Assembly (NCBI GenBank): GCA_002344075.1
Contig: DDTM01000083.1
Span: forward strand, 20,113 to 84,112
Length of the DNA: 64,000 nt
Direction: 5' to 3'
Origin: Bacteroidetes bacterium UBA2364
GTDB taxonomy: Bacteria > Bacteroidota > Rhodothermia > Rhodothermales > UBA2364
A model generated the notes under the pieces. That model saw only the letters and a program-made list of their open reading frames with translations, was not told the DNA's origin and searched no databases. This document shows, piece by piece, positions 25,612 through 35,326 of the stretch. Each line of letters opens with the position of its first letter. The first letter of the stretch is position 1. A program made the translations under genes and the position numbers.

Positions 25612-26490
25612 TCAGATTTTATCGGATTGAACAAAATCTTCTGGTTGAACAGATTTTGCTCTGGTTTCGCTTTTCCAATACCACACCAAGCCAACCGCAA
25701 CCAAAGACAGTACGATTCCCATGCCAATTTGCATGAGGCGATACGCATTTAATACATAAGATTTTTCTTGCGGGTCATAGTGGTAACACCACAAGAACAC
25801 TTTATCAATCGTAGTTCCCACTTTCCCGTCGGCGGCTTCCATGAGGCCATTACGTAAGTCTTTACCACTATAGCGGATTCCATAGAGATAGCGACTCACT
25901 TTTCCTTCTCCGCTTAACAGCATAATGGCTGCGGAGTGCGAAAACTGTTTGGATCTTTCATCCCATTTATATCGAAAACCAACAGATTTTGCTACTTTTC
26001 GGATCTCTACTTCTTCACCCGTCAAAAAGTGCCACCCCTTTTCGGCGCCAACTTTATTTAATTTAGCCATATAACTTTTTTTCTGTCGTTTGGCTAACGC
26101 GGGAGTTTCTGTAGGCTGTATACTAATGGAGACTACTTCATACTCATTACCGGGCGTCCAAGTCATACTTTTCGCTCCCGAGACAATGCCGTCTAATACA
26201 TAATGGCACAGTAAAGCACAGGTATGGTATGCAAAATTTAAAAGAACAGGTTTGTCTCCTTTAAAATAGGAAGACAACTGCACAACATTTCCTTCTTCGT
26301 CTCGAAACGTGGCATCGAGCGGGATAAATTCCCCAAGTTTTTCCTCTATCCCCGTTTCTTTTTGTATTTGCGGTGCCTCGTTACGTACCTTATCTCCGAA
26401 GGTACGCGCACTCCCTAATGCTTGCGGCCAAGCCCACTGTGCACCACCTAAGGCCAAAACAAAAAAGGCTAAAAGGTGCTTCATAAGCAT
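25612..26490 (-). CDS. SCO1/SenC copper chaperone, membrane-anchored
   Basis: 292 residues from ATG 26490 (26484 two codons later is also possible). A signal peptide (3-22) leads to a periplasmic thioredoxin-fold domain with the copper-binding CALLC pair, in which two Cys are separated by three residues, and His in FSHSAAIMLL. A C-terminal membrane helix (MGIVLSLVAVGLVWYW) anchors the protein. SCO proteins build the CuA site in subunit II, which is encoded next, 29 bp downstream. The spacing after the small membrane gene is 20 bp. Confidence 0.9.
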   Translation of the reverse strand: MLMKHLLAFFVLALGGAQWAWPQALGSARTFGDKVRNEAPQIQKETGIEEKLGEFIPLDATFRDEEGNVVQLSSYFKGDKPVLLNFAYHTCALLCHYVLDGIVSGAKSMTWTPGNEYEVVSISIQPTETPALAKRQKKSYMAKLNKVGAEKGWHFLTGEEVEIRKVAKSVGFRYKWDERSKQFSHSAAIMLLSGEGKVSRYLYGIRYSGKDLRNGLMEAADGKVGTTIDKVFLWCYHYDPQEKSYVLNAYRLMQIGMGIVLSLVAVGLVWYWKSETRAKSVQPEDFVQSDKI

Positions 26491-26510
26491 ACGTCCGTTA
26501 AAGCGATCAA

Positions 26511-26894
26511 TCAATTTTCCACTTTGGGTGTAACAGGTCGGTTTTTGGCTTCTCTGAGTATTAGTTCTATAGCCCGGTCAACTGGAATTTGATACTTACC
26601 ATTTGCCGCATCTACCACTGCGTATTGCTTAAGCTTCTGCTCCACCCTCTCAAGGTGTTTGGCTTGTTCTGCATAAACATAGCCTGTAGAAAGTTTATCA
26701 TTGGCCGCATTGCGCTCAAAATTGATGTATTGATACACCACAACCAATATCAAAGCTACCGCAAGTACAATGACACCTACAATTCGCCCAAGCCAACTTG
26801 TACTGATGCCCTCTTCCTGTACCTCGGTGTACTCTTCAAGACCTTCGTATTCAGGTTCTACAACCTGCAAATAACGTGGATAAGATTCTGACAT
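26511..26894 (-). CDS. small single-pass membrane protein of the respiratory operon
   Basis: 127 residues. An acidic Tyr/Glu-rich N-terminus (EPEYEGLEEYTEVQEEG) precedes one membrane helix (about 36-56, IVGVIVLAVALILVVVYQY). The C-terminal part is a helix with KHLERVEQKLKQYAVVDAANGKYQIPVDRAIELI. The end resembles the 'YxIPIDxAM' segment found in small proteins beside SCO and oxidase genes in several phyla, but I cannot name a family. It sits between actF and sco1, so it is likely an accessory factor of ACIII or caa3. Confidence 0.7.
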   Translation of the reverse strand: MSESYPRYLQVVEPEYEGLEEYTEVQEEGISTSWLGRIVGVIVLAVALILVVVYQYINFERNAANDKLSTGYVYAEQAKHLERVEQKLKQYAVVDAANGKYQIPVDRAIELILREAKNRPVTPKVEN

Positions 26895-26935
26895 ACTTGT
26901 TGTTGTTTTACCTCAAAGTAAAAGGGATTCACTCC

Positions 26936-28219
26936 TTAAAAACTTTGATGGAAATGGAGCGATTTTTGGAAGTAAATATCGTTATAAGGTACTAAACTGT
27001 GTTGCCGAATTTTGTAAAAAAAGAGTCCTACAAAAAAGAAGACAAAACCAAGCCAACAGGTGAGATCCAGAATACTATAATGAGGACCTGTTTTGTAAAG
27101 TGCTGGCATCGCATTCCAATACAAGTCCGCAAAATGGATGATCAAGAACCAAACAGCCATTGCCGCAAGTGCCTCTTTTCGACGTTTGATAGCACGTCCG
27201 ATTAATAATAAAAAAGGCATAACAAAATGGCCAAACAACAAGAACCAACTCCAACCCAGCCAACCACTTTCAAACCGGACCTTGTAAAAAATTGTTTCTT
27301 CAGGTAAATTCGCATACCAGTACAATAACGCTTGGCTTACCCCGATGTATGCCCAGAACACGGTAAAGGCAAACATCAATTTCCCCATATCGTGGAAATG
27401 TTCATCAGAAATCACATCTGCCAGTTTCCCATTACGTACAAAATACAACGCAACAAGTAATAATACAGCATGCGAGGTAACCCATCCACCGATAAAAAAG
27501 TTGACACCAAAAATGGTCGAGAACCAGTGTGGCTGTAAGGACATTAAAAAGTCAAACGAGGCGAAAGCGACACAAAGCGCCGAAATAGGAATACCCCAAG
27601 CAGAAGTGAGCCGACGAAGCTGGAAATACTCTAAGCGGTTTTCCAACGCTTCCCCTGTTCCGGCAATGTGTAATTTAAGGCCCAAGCGGGTAAGTGGGCC
27701 TATACTTAGGTTGCTTGGATCCGGGTTTTCATCTTCCTGGGTAGAAAGTTTGTGCAGACGAAAAGCAAGCCAACTCCAAACAAAGAAATAGATGACGTAT
27801 CGAATGGCAAAAAAAGTTGGGTTTAGATAGCCCGATTTCCCTTGCAAGATAAGATCTTTGGCTACCACATCTTTATGTGCCCATTCAAAAAGCGGGTGAT
27901 GGTCCGAGGTGAAAAGTAAAATCACCATTGGTAGTCCCGCTAAGGCAAGAACGGGAAAAGACCAAGCAATTGTTTCGTGAAATCTACGAATGACGATGTG
28001 CCAATGCGCTTTGGCAATGGTCATAATCATAACGAGAAACAATGCTCCAATGGTAATGCCCAGTGTAAAGAGAAATCCCACATGATATGACGCCCAAAAG
28101 CCATGCATATCGCCCGCGATAACTCCATAAATGCCGCTCACCAAAAGGAGACCAACACCTGCAATCATGGGCAGTTGCCATGTTTTGTTTTCGGTAGTAA
28201 ACTGATATTTCGTACTCAT
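26936..28219 (-). CDS. actF: alternative complex III subunit ActF
   Basis: 427 residues with ten predicted membrane helices. ActF is a partial relative of ActC (NrfD-like fold) and with it makes the membrane core that is thought to form a proton path. Family marks include FLFTLGITIGALFLVMI, WSFPVLALAGLP, and FWAYIGVSQALLYWYANLPEE. It lies 30 bp after actE and 41 bp before the small membrane gene, in the standard act order. Confidence 0.92.
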   Translation of the reverse strand: MSTKYQFTTENKTWQLPMIAGVGLLLVSGIYGVIAGDMHGFWASYHVGFLFTLGITIGALFLVMIMTIAKAHWHIVIRRFHETIAWSFPVLALAGLPMVILLFTSDHHPLFEWAHKDVVAKDLILQGKSGYLNPTFFAIRYVIYFFVWSWLAFRLHKLSTQEDENPDPSNLSIGPLTRLGLKLHIAGTGEALENRLEYFQLRRLTSAWGIPISALCVAFASFDFLMSLQPHWFSTIFGVNFFIGGWVTSHAVLLLVALYFVRNGKLADVISDEHFHDMGKLMFAFTVFWAYIGVSQALLYWYANLPEETIFYKVRFESGWLGWSWFLLFGHFVMPFLLLIGRAIKRRKEALAAMAVWFLIIHFADLYWNAMPALYKTGPHYSILDLTCWLGFVFFFVGLFFYKIRQHSLVPYNDIYFQKSLHFHQSF

Positions 28220-28249
28220 AGTTGGCAGTCTTTAAGGCAAACGGTTTAT

Positions 28250-28882
28250 TTACTTACGAATTTTAGCTTTTTCTTCAGCAGGTACATCAGATTCGTTCGC
28301 ATACTGGCTGCGCTGAAGTACCCGAACCCACGCAACAATGGCCCAACGATCGGTTGTATTGGGAAGTTGCGCGGCATATCCAGGCATGTTGTTAATCCCA
28401 TTCGAGACCACATCATAGAGATATCCGTCCCGCTCCTGACGCAACCGGTCTTGGTGAACCGATGCAGGCATGGTGTATCCATTGGAACGTTGGCCATATA
28501 CCGAAACCACCCCTTTACCATCTCCAATTTCCGAATGGCAAGGCGCACAATATATATGGAAACGCTCTTGTCCCCGCTTCAGAAGGGCGGCATCAATCGT
28601 CAAAGGATTGTTTTGCACAAAACCACCTGAAGCATCTTTTCCTGTTTTAACGACCCGGTCAGTGTCGGTCGCAGAATGGCTGCCCCTCGCAACAGTATTT
28701 TCAACCGGCATCCGCATAGAACGCCCATCTTTGAAAAGAGGGTTATCCGACTGCGCTTTGAACTTTTCCTGAAAATCCATGTTCAGGTTGAGATGGATCG
28801 GGGGTTGATCGCTTGTAGTACCTCTGCAACCAGCGAGTACCATCATGGTCAGCCCTAAGCCGATGGCGAAAATATTCCTCAT
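28250..28882 (-). CDS. actE: alternative complex III subunit ActE, monoheme cytochrome c lipoprotein
   Basis: 210 residues. The signal has lipobox MVLAGC, so the protein should be lipid-anchored to the outer side of the membrane. Heme c binds at CAPCH (about residue 112), with GDGKGVVSVYG after it and an axial Met probably in NMPGYAAQLP. It accepts electrons within complex III and may pass them to the oxidase. Gaps to its neighbours actD and actF are 61 and 30 bp. Confidence 0.93.
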   Translation of the reverse strand: MRNIFAIGLGLTMMVLAGCRGTTSDQPPIHLNLNMDFQEKFKAQSDNPLFKDGRSMRMPVENTVARGSHSATDTDRVVKTGKDASGGFVQNNPLTIDAALLKRGQERFHIYCAPCHSEIGDGKGVVSVYGQRSNGYTMPASVHQDRLRQERDGYLYDVVSNGINNMPGYAAQLPNTTDRWAIVAWVRVLQRSQYANESDVPAEEKAKIRK

Positions 28883-28943
28883 TATGTTGTCTTACGAATA
28901 CAGGTTTCTGGAAAGATGCTGTAGGTTCTGGTATTAAACCTAA

Positions 28944-29507
28944 TCATTCATACTCCGGCACGGTTTCTACCTGAACGGCACCAATGCTTTTGAGGAATGA
29001 TTCTGTTTTATGGTCGTCATATTTTTCATCGTCGGATTCAATGTAGATAAAGAATTTATCATCTGTCACCCGTGCAAATTCACTCACATTAAACAGCGGA
29101 TTGTATGGTTTCGGCAAATTATTCAAAGCCAGCATGGTACCAATGTTGGTGAAGACCGAAAACAAAACCGTACATTCAAACAAGACCGGAATCACAGGCC
29201 AAACAGAAAAGAGCGGCTTATTGCTGATGCTAACGGGATAGTCATAAGAATTCATCCACCACATCATTAGCAGGGCCAAGCATAATCCGGTTAGACCTCC
29301 GACAAAAACAATGTATCCCAGTGGTGAAGGCTTAAGCCCCATTGCCTTATCTAATCCGTGAATCGGAAAAGGAGTGTAACAATCCCATTTTTTAAACCCA
29401 GCTTCACGTACTTGCTTCGCGGCATCGGTTAATGTTTTGGGGTTGGCAAACTCGGCAACGACTCCGGTAAAGCGAAGTGGTGGGGCGGTTTTAACTGCTG
29501 CTGCCAT
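28944..29507 (-). CDS. actD: alternative complex III subunit ActD (DUF3341)
   Basis: 187 residues with two membrane helices (LGYIVFVGGLTGLCLALLMMWW and FECTVLFSVFTNIGTML) between soluble parts. DUF3341 is a mark of ActD; WDCYTPFPIHGLDKAMGL is its typical start, followed by PLGYI. The subunit binds no cofactor and lies across the ActC-ActF core. Order and 44-bp spacing to actC are canonical. Confidence 0.93.
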   Translation of the reverse strand: MAAAVKTAPPLRFTGVVAEFANPKTLTDAAKQVREAGFKKWDCYTPFPIHGLDKAMGLKPSPLGYIVFVGGLTGLCLALLMMWWMNSYDYPVSISNKPLFSVWPVIPVLFECTVLFSVFTNIGTMLALNNLPKPYNPLFNVSEFARVTDDKFFIYIESDDEKYDDHKTESFLKSIGAVQVETVPEYE

Positions 29508-29551
29508 AAAAGTAATATGCTAAGCGGTTATGTCTTATGAACGATGAAAGT

Positions 29552-30988
29552 TTAGGAATGACTCGGTTTCACGGTTGGGGCCGATTCATGGGTATGGTGT
29601 CCATCTCCAGCGTGGTCTTCATAAAAATGCGGATCTGCCTGGGGCAAAATCATTTTCACCTCCGCAACAGCAATTACCGGCAGGTGACGCATAAAGATGA
29701 AGAACAGGAAGAAGAACAACCCAAAACTACCAATAAACGTGAGAATGTCTATTATAGTCGGGCTGTAATAATCCCACGAGGACGGTAGAAAATCACGGTG
29801 CAACGATGTGACCGTTATCACGAACCGCTCAAACCACATCCCAATATTAACGAAGATTGACAAGACAAAGGTCGCAGTCATACTGGTTCGAAGTTTTTTG
29901 AACCAGAATAGCTGTGGGGTAACAACGTTGCAGGTAAACATAGTCCAATATGCCCACCAGTACTGACCAAAGGCCCGGTTGACGAAGGCATAAATCTCGT
30001 ATTGAACACCGGAGTACCAAGCTACAAAGAACTCCATCATGTATGCAAACCCTACCATAGAACCCGTCACCAAAATAATGATATTCATTTTTTCGATATG
30101 GCGGATGGTAATGATGTTTTCCAGATTATACAATTTTCTGAGTGGTACAAGTAATGTAGCGACCATCGCAAACCCGGAAAAAATGGCACCTGCAACAAAG
30201 TATGGAGGGAAGATTGTGGTATGCCACCCAGGAAGTTGCGACACTGCAAAGTCAAAAGAGACCACCGAGTGTACGGATAGAACCAGTGGTGTGGACAAGG
30301 CCGCAAAAATTGTATAAGCCTTTTCGTAATGGAGCCAATTCTTCATGCTTCCAGACCAACCTAACGAAAGGAAAGCCATGACTTTTTGGCGCAAACTACC
30401 CAATTTCGCACGGTCCCTCAAGGTTGCAATATCTGGGATCAAACCCGTGTACCAAAAGATAAGGGAAGTGGTAAAGTACGTACCTACGGCAAATACGTCC
30501 CAAAGCAATGGGCTTCTAAAATTGGGCCACATCCCCATCTGGCCCGGAATAGGGAACAGATAGTACGCCATCCATTGCCGACCAATGTGGAAAGCTGGAA
30601 AGATGAGGGCACAAATAACGGCAAATATGGTCATCGCTTCGGCAGAACGGTTGATTGCCGTCCGCCATTCCTGACGAAACAGAAAAAGCACCGCCGAGAT
30701 TAAGGTCCCCGCGTGACCAATACCGACCCAGAATACAAAGTTTACGATATCCCAGGCCCAACCGACCGGATTGTTGTTCCCCCAAACCCCAATCCCATTC
30801 CAAAACAGGTACAGGAAGCAGGTCACCAACATGATAGTCAACATGGCAGCGATTGAAAATCCAGCCCACCAATAGGGTTTGGCTTTCCGTTCGTTATGGA
30901 CCGACACCCACTCCGTAATATCGTGGAAAGACGGGTTTCCATCAACCAATGGTGGATCGTAGGACGTATGTGTTGCAAGATTGCTCAT
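29552..30988 (-). CDS. actC: alternative complex III subunit ActC (NrfD-like)
   Basis: 478 residues with ten predicted membrane helices, a polysulfide-reductase NrfD family protein. It holds the quinol-binding site next to the ActB iron-sulfur chain. Visible family features include [37 protein letters not shown] and [19 protein letters not shown] His-containing hydrophilic C-terminus ([12 protein letters not shown]) ends the protein. Spacing to actB is 47 bp. Confidence 0.95.
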   Translation of the reverse strand: MSNLATHTSYDPPLVDGNPSFHDITEWVSVHNERKAKPYWWAGFSIAAMLTIMLVTCFLYLFWNGIGVWGNNNPVGWAWDIVNFVFWVGIGHAGTLISAVLFLFRQEWRTAINRSAEAMTIFAVICALIFPAFHIGRQWMAYYLFPIPGQMGMWPNFRSPLLWDVFAVGTYFTTSLIFWYTGLIPDIATLRDRAKLGSLRQKVMAFLSLGWSGSMKNWLHYEKAYTIFAALSTPLVLSVHSVVSFDFAVSQLPGWHTTIFPPYFVAGAIFSGFAMVATLLVPLRKLYNLENIITIRHIEKMNIIILVTGSMVGFAYMMEFFVAWYSGVQYEIYAFVNRAFGQYWWAYWTMFTCNVVTPQLFWFKKLRTSMTATFVLSIFVNIGMWFERFVITVTSLHRDFLPSSWDYYSPTIIDILTFIGSFGLFFFLFFIFMRHLPVIAVAEVKMILPQADPHFYEDHAGDGHHTHESAPTVKPSHS

Positions 30989-31035
30989 GCGCGTTTTGGG
31001 TATGCTGTGTTTACGGTTGGAGGCTTTCTTAATTT

Positions 31036-34000
31036 TCAGGCGTGCTCGGTGTGTTCCTCATGATGGTGTGCCCCATCACGATATTCAGGACCTTTCAGCG
31101 CCGTGTTGGGGTTGGTAATCCGAGCGAAGTAGGAAACACGAGGACGGTTTGCCAAATCCGCAAGTACCTCATAATTACGGTCATGCTTCTTCATCTTGGC
31201 AACGGCACTGTTTTTATCGCGGATATTACCGAACGTAATCGCTTGCGATGGACAAACTTGCTGGCAGGCAGTGAGAATGTCCCCTTCTTTAAGGTTTTTC
31301 TGCTCCCGGCGGGCATCCAGTCCGGCTTCGCGAATGCGTTGTACGCAAAATGTACATTTTTCCATTACCCCACGGAAACGAACAGTAACATTGGGGTTAT
31401 TGGTCATTTGAACGGTTGCGGGCAGGTCTTTTGTCCAGTTCAGGAAATTATACCGACGTACTTTATACGGGCAGTTATTCGCACAATAACGGGTTCCTAC
31501 ACAACGGTTATAGGTCATTTCATTTAATCCGTCTGGCGAATGCGAGGTTGCATTGATAGGGCAAACCTGTTCACAAGGTGCATTTTCACAATGATGACAA
31601 AGCATCGGCTGAATCACCATACCGGGGTCTGCTTGGTCTCCATAAAAATACCGATCGAGGCGCATCCAGTACATATCCCGCCCCATAGACACCTGTTCTT
31701 TCCCTACAACTGGAATATTATTTTCACTCTGACATGCCGTTATACAGGCAGAGCAACCAGTGCAGGTATTAAGGTCTATGACCATTCCCCATTGGTACTG
31801 ATACCAAGGACTGGTTGAGACATGTTCTTGAATGTCGGCACGCTCGTCTTCCCACAAAGAAGGATACTGGCTCCAATTCACCTCTTTTCCATCCACTTTG
31901 TGCTCATAATCTTTTGCAAACCGAGGCTTCTTTTTATACTCATCGAGCGATTGCATCCGTACAATGCGACGATTTTGCTGGTGCTGTACGGCTCCCTGAG
32001 ATTCCCAGTCTTCTGGCAAAGCACCGTGGTCTTGGGTTGTTACAACCTGATAGGTTTCTCCCGTCTTGGTCAATTCGACATGTAAGCCAATTTGCATGGC
32101 CTGAGAAGTACGTAATTTCTCTACCGATACTCCAATTCCATTGGAAACAGGACCATTTTGATAGATTCCCACTTCTTTGGAGAAGAAATCATGAGACCAC
32201 CTCTCGTTATCTGATTTTATTTGCCGACCATATCCTAATGAGACCGAAATAGAGTTGTCCACAAATCCGGGCACAATCCAGATAGGAACGCTAATGCTCC
32301 GGTCATTCACTTTCAGATTAACGATATCCACATAATGGTTTCCAGACTTGTTCACAACACTCAAACCAAGCCGTTGAGCCGTAGCAGGACTCATGACAGC
32401 AACGTTGTCCCAAACAATTTTGGTGATATGTTCCGGCAATTCCTGCATCCAAGCATTATTGGAAAAAGTACCATCATATAATCCCAAATGTGGTTTAAAT
32501 ACCACCTCAATCGTATTTTTATCAACCGTATTGATTGTATTTAAAGCTTCCGCAGGAACATTAGCAGCCCCAACGGTAGTTGCTGCAAAACCAGTCCCTT
32601 CTACGAAGCCATCGTGCAACGTTTTTTCCCAATTGACAGTACTATTGGCTGCTTTAACAAGATCAAATCCGCTTTTCTGGGTACCTGTTGACATCCAGTT
32701 GACCAATTCAATTTCGGATTTACTATCCCAAAGCGGCGCAATAAGCGGCTGGATAATGGAACGAACACCGGTATAAGAAAGGCCATCGCCCCATGCCTCT
32801 AAATAGTAAGACAAAGGCAAATGCCAAGTAGCCGCTTGACCAGTTTCGTCCATTAGATGACCTGCATGAATCGAAACAGGAACTTTTTTCAAGGCCGCCG
32901 TAAAATCTAAGTCCGACGGTGCATTATAAACAGGATTTACACCCAACATCAATAATACATCCACTTGGCCTGCTTTCATTGTGGCCGTTAATGCCCCTAA
33001 TTGACTCGCTTGAGGAACCAAAGTAGTACCAGACGGATGGTCATACAGCGTCACCGTGGTACCTAAAGCGCCCAACGTACTATTTATAGCAGCAGCCAGC
33101 GCATGCACGACTGGCGGTTGGTTGGCCCCGGCCACCACCACGGCCTTGCCTGCATTTCGGCGAAGGTCAGAAGCGATTTCCTTCACCCACTGATGATTGG
33201 CAAATGCTGTAGCCTTCGGTGCAGCAGCACTAACCCCGGTAGCCGCTGCAAGTGCAGCTGCAAAGGCAGGAATTTCCGAAGAACGTAGTTTAAGGCGGTT
33301 ATCCGCCATACCACCCGTTGTGGTATAAGCACTTTCCACAACATAGAGGCGGCTCATCTCATCGTTAGGCGACATCACGCGGCGCCCTGCGGCAAACTCG
33401 CGTGCATTATGAACCATATTTTTATCTGTAGCAGCAAGAAAGTCAGCATCCAAACTCACAATCACTTTGGCTTGTGAAAATTGATATACTGGCCGCAAAG
33501 CACGCCCAAACGCCATTTGATATCCCAAGGCCTCCACATCATCACCAGCAGCATCATATGTATAGGACGCCCAGCCGTTGCTACGTGCAGCAGTGAGCAG
33601 TGCTGCCAAAGTGGGAGAAGTAAGACTCGGCGCGAGTACTGCTACCCGTTTTCCAGCAAGCCCCGATACAACTTCCTGTTGGAATTTATTCCAATTAGAA
33701 GATTGGCCCTTGAACTTTGGTAGCCGAATCCGGTCTGGGTCAAACATATTCAGGATAGAAGCCTGTTCAAACGGACTTGTTGCCCCCACCCCTTTGTTTT
33801 GGGGATGATCCGGATTGCCTTCAACTTTGGTGGGCCGCCCTTCATGACTCTCGACCAAGACAGGGCGTACATGATCCCCAAAAGGCATAGCCGTTGCATA
33901 CATTAGTGGACGCCCCGGTATGATCTGCTCGGGCTGTCTTGTATAAGGCAATACCTTTTCAAACGGTTTACGGCAGGCAGCCAAGCCCATCATGGCAGCC

Positions 34001-34227
34001 GAAGCTCCCATCAGTTGAAGAAACCGGCGACGCGAGCCAGGGATTATATCCGCTGTATCCAATGCACCAGCCTTGAATTCGCTTTTTACAAACTCTTTGT
34101 ATTGCGGCGAGCTTTCCAAGTGCTCCATGCTGCGCCAAAAAGTTCTTTTCGGCTTTTCGACAGACAAGTCGGGATTGGATACCTCGTCCTTTTCAGACGA
34201 ATCCAGAATATCTAATTCAAGAATCAT
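31036..34227 (-). CDS. actB: alternative complex III subunit ActB (molybdopterin-like plus Fe-S)
   Basis: 1063 residues. The N-terminus has a twin-arginine signal, [16 protein letters not shown] (about 66-81), ending in AAC, so the protein is exported folded. Residues 100-780 are related to molybdopterin oxidoreductases but ACIII enzymes are known to hold no molybdenum. The C-terminal 280 residues have ferredoxin-like Cys groups: [49 protein letters not shown] and CTFCVQRI with CQQVCP, matching three [4Fe-4S] and one [3Fe-4S] cluster of solved complexes. The one-chain form (B1-B2 fused) is as in Rhodothermus. Electrons pass from quinol at ActC through these clusters to the ActA hemes. Confidence 0.95.
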   Translation of the reverse strand: MILELDILDSSEKDEVSNPDLSVEKPKRTFWRSMEHLESSPQYKEFVKSEFKAGALDTADIIPGSRRRFLQLMGASAAMMGLAACRKPFEKVLPYTRQPEQIIPGRPLMYATAMPFGDHVRPVLVESHEGRPTKVEGNPDHPQNKGVGATSPFEQASILNMFDPDRIRLPKFKGQSSNWNKFQQEVVSGLAGKRVAVLAPSLTSPTLAALLTAARSNGWASYTYDAAGDDVEALGYQMAFGRALRPVYQFSQAKVIVSLDADFLAATDKNMVHNAREFAAGRRVMSPNDEMSRLYVVESAYTTTGGMADNRLKLRSSEIPAFAAALAAATGVSAAAPKATAFANHQWVKEIASDLRRNAGKAVVVAGANQPPVVHALAAAINSTLGALGTTVTLYDHPSGTTLVPQASQLGALTATMKAGQVDVLLMLGVNPVYNAPSDLDFTAALKKVPVSIHAGHLMDETGQAATWHLPLSYYLEAWGDGLSYTGVRSIIQPLIAPLWDSKSEIELVNWMSTGTQKSGFDLVKAANSTVNWEKTLHDGFVEGTGFAATTVGAANVPAEALNTINTVDKNTIEVVFKPHLGLYDGTFSNNAWMQELPEHITKIVWDNVAVMSPATAQRLGLSVVNKSGNHYVDIVNLKVNDRSISVPIWIVPGFVDNSISVSLGYGRQIKSDNERWSHDFFSKEVGIYQNGPVSNGIGVSVEKLRTSQAMQIGLHVELTKTGETYQVVTTQDHGALPEDWESQGAVQHQQNRRIVRMQSLDEYKKKPRFAKDYEHKVDGKEVNWSQYPSLWEDERADIQEHVSTSPWYQYQWGMVIDLNTCTGCSACITACQSENNIPVVGKEQVSMGRDMYWMRLDRYFYGDQADPGMVIQPMLCHHCENAPCEQVCPINATSHSPDGLNEMTYNRCVGTRYCANNCPYKVRRYNFLNWTKDLPATVQMTNNPNVTVRFRGVMEKCTFCVQRIREAGLDARREQKNLKEGDILTACQQVCPSQAITFGNIRDKNSAVAKMKKHDRNYEVLADLANRPRVSYFARITNPNTALKGPEYRDGAHHHEEHTEHA

Positions 34228-34294
34228 GATTTATTTGGGCGATGTTCAAAAGACTGAACGATATTTCCAATAATACCAGACGAACCAACGAAAT

Positions 34295-34966
34295 TTAATA
34301 ATGGCAGGCCGAGCAGTTTGTGGGTGGCGCAATACCTTTTTTCTTAATCACCTCCAAGTTCTTGGCCTCCTGATCGGCAGGGCGGCTCTGGTCATAGCCC
34401 ATTTTGGTGATTAATTCAGCAGGGCGAAGGTATTTTTCGGGGGTAGCATGACATTCAAGGCACCAACTCATTGAAAGGGGCTGTACTTGACTAACCACCT
34501 CCATTTCGTCCACACGCCCATGACACGTTTCGCAACCAACAGCTAATCCACCCTTAGATCCGGCATTTACGTGTACCGAGTGGTTAAAGTGGGCGTATTC
34601 CGGCAACATATGCACTTTTACCCATTCGATGGGCTTGCCACTTGCCCAACTTTCGCGAACGGGAAGAAGTTTTACAGACTCCGGCTTGACCTGGTTATGG
34701 CAATTCATACACGTTTGGGTAGCAGGTAGGTTGGCAATAGCGCCATTTTCTACGTTGCTATGACAGTACCGACAGTCCATCCCCAATTCACCAGCATGGA
34801 ACTGATGACTATAAGGTACTGGCTGCTTAGGCGCATATCCTACATCGGTATATTTTGGAGAGAAATAGTACGAAATAAACCAAATTGTAAACAGTAAGAA
34901 ACCGAGTCCACCAACGAGGGCGATCAATGGAAGCCGATTAGACGCCTTGCTGAAAACTTGTGCCAT
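34295..34966 (-). CDS. actA: alternative complex III subunit ActA, pentaheme cytochrome c
   Basis: 223 residues from ATG 34966 (an ATG ten codons upstream gives an uncharged, unlikely leader). One membrane helix, PLIALVGGLGFLLFTIWFISYYF, anchors it. Five CxxCH motifs are seen: CRYCH, CMNCH, CETCH, CLECH and CSACH, equal to the five hemes of solved ActA structures. It takes electrons from ActB and relays them to ActE or cytochrome c. It is the first gene of the block, so the operon promoter should lie in 34967-35326. Confidence 0.95.
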   Translation of the reverse strand: MAQVFSKASNRLPLIALVGGLGFLLFTIWFISYYFSPKYTDVGYAPKQPVPYSHQFHAGELGMDCRYCHSNVENGAIANLPATQTCMNCHNQVKPESVKLLPVRESWASGKPIEWVKVHMLPEYAHFNHSVHVNAGSKGGLAVGCETCHGRVDEMEVVSQVQPLSMSWCLECHATPEKYLRPAELITKMGYDQSRPADQEAKNLEVIKKKGIAPPTNCSACHY

Positions 34967-35063
34967 ATACCTTTTGGGGGTTAAAGAAAAAAGCAAATTG
35001 TGGCCTTGACCACTACATTTTTTACCGAAGCATGGCCAATGTACAACCTTAGTTGCATATAGA

Positions 35064-35139
35064 GATTGAAAACCGATTGAAATAAAAGTCAGAATTCAAT
35101 CAAGTTTTAGATTCAATCTAAATTACAACAGAGTTGTAA
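35064..35139. promoter_or_regulatory. half-site array and two adjacent dyads upstream of act operon and malic enzyme
   Basis: The 360-bp divergent region 34967-35326 holds four copies of a GATTGAA motif: GATTGAAA at 35064-35071 and 35075-35082 in one direction, and ATTCAATC at 35094-35101 and 35111-35118 in the other. The last copy is inside a perfect dyad TTTAGATT-C-AATCTAAA (35106-35122). Directly next to it lies a second perfect dyad TTACAAC-AGA-GTTGTAA (35123-35139). The spacing and symmetry look like operator sites for one or two dimeric regulators acting on the respiratory operon, the malic enzyme gene, or both. No regulator gene lies beside it and no start site is mapped. The rest of the region is AT-rich without a gene. 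Confidence 0.6.
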
Positions 35140-35326
35140 CGCGACAAACAGAACAACGAATCAAACGTGGTAGGTGCGTTTAAGATACGTGTTTTTTGAG
35201 GCAATACAAGTGGTGTTTCACGACAAAATTAAAAACAAACTTTTAGGGAACCAAAGACGGAACCGCCTTTTCGCTTCGATCTAAGCGTATCTTAAGGGTC
35301 TATCTTTTTCATTAACAGTAGTTTTT

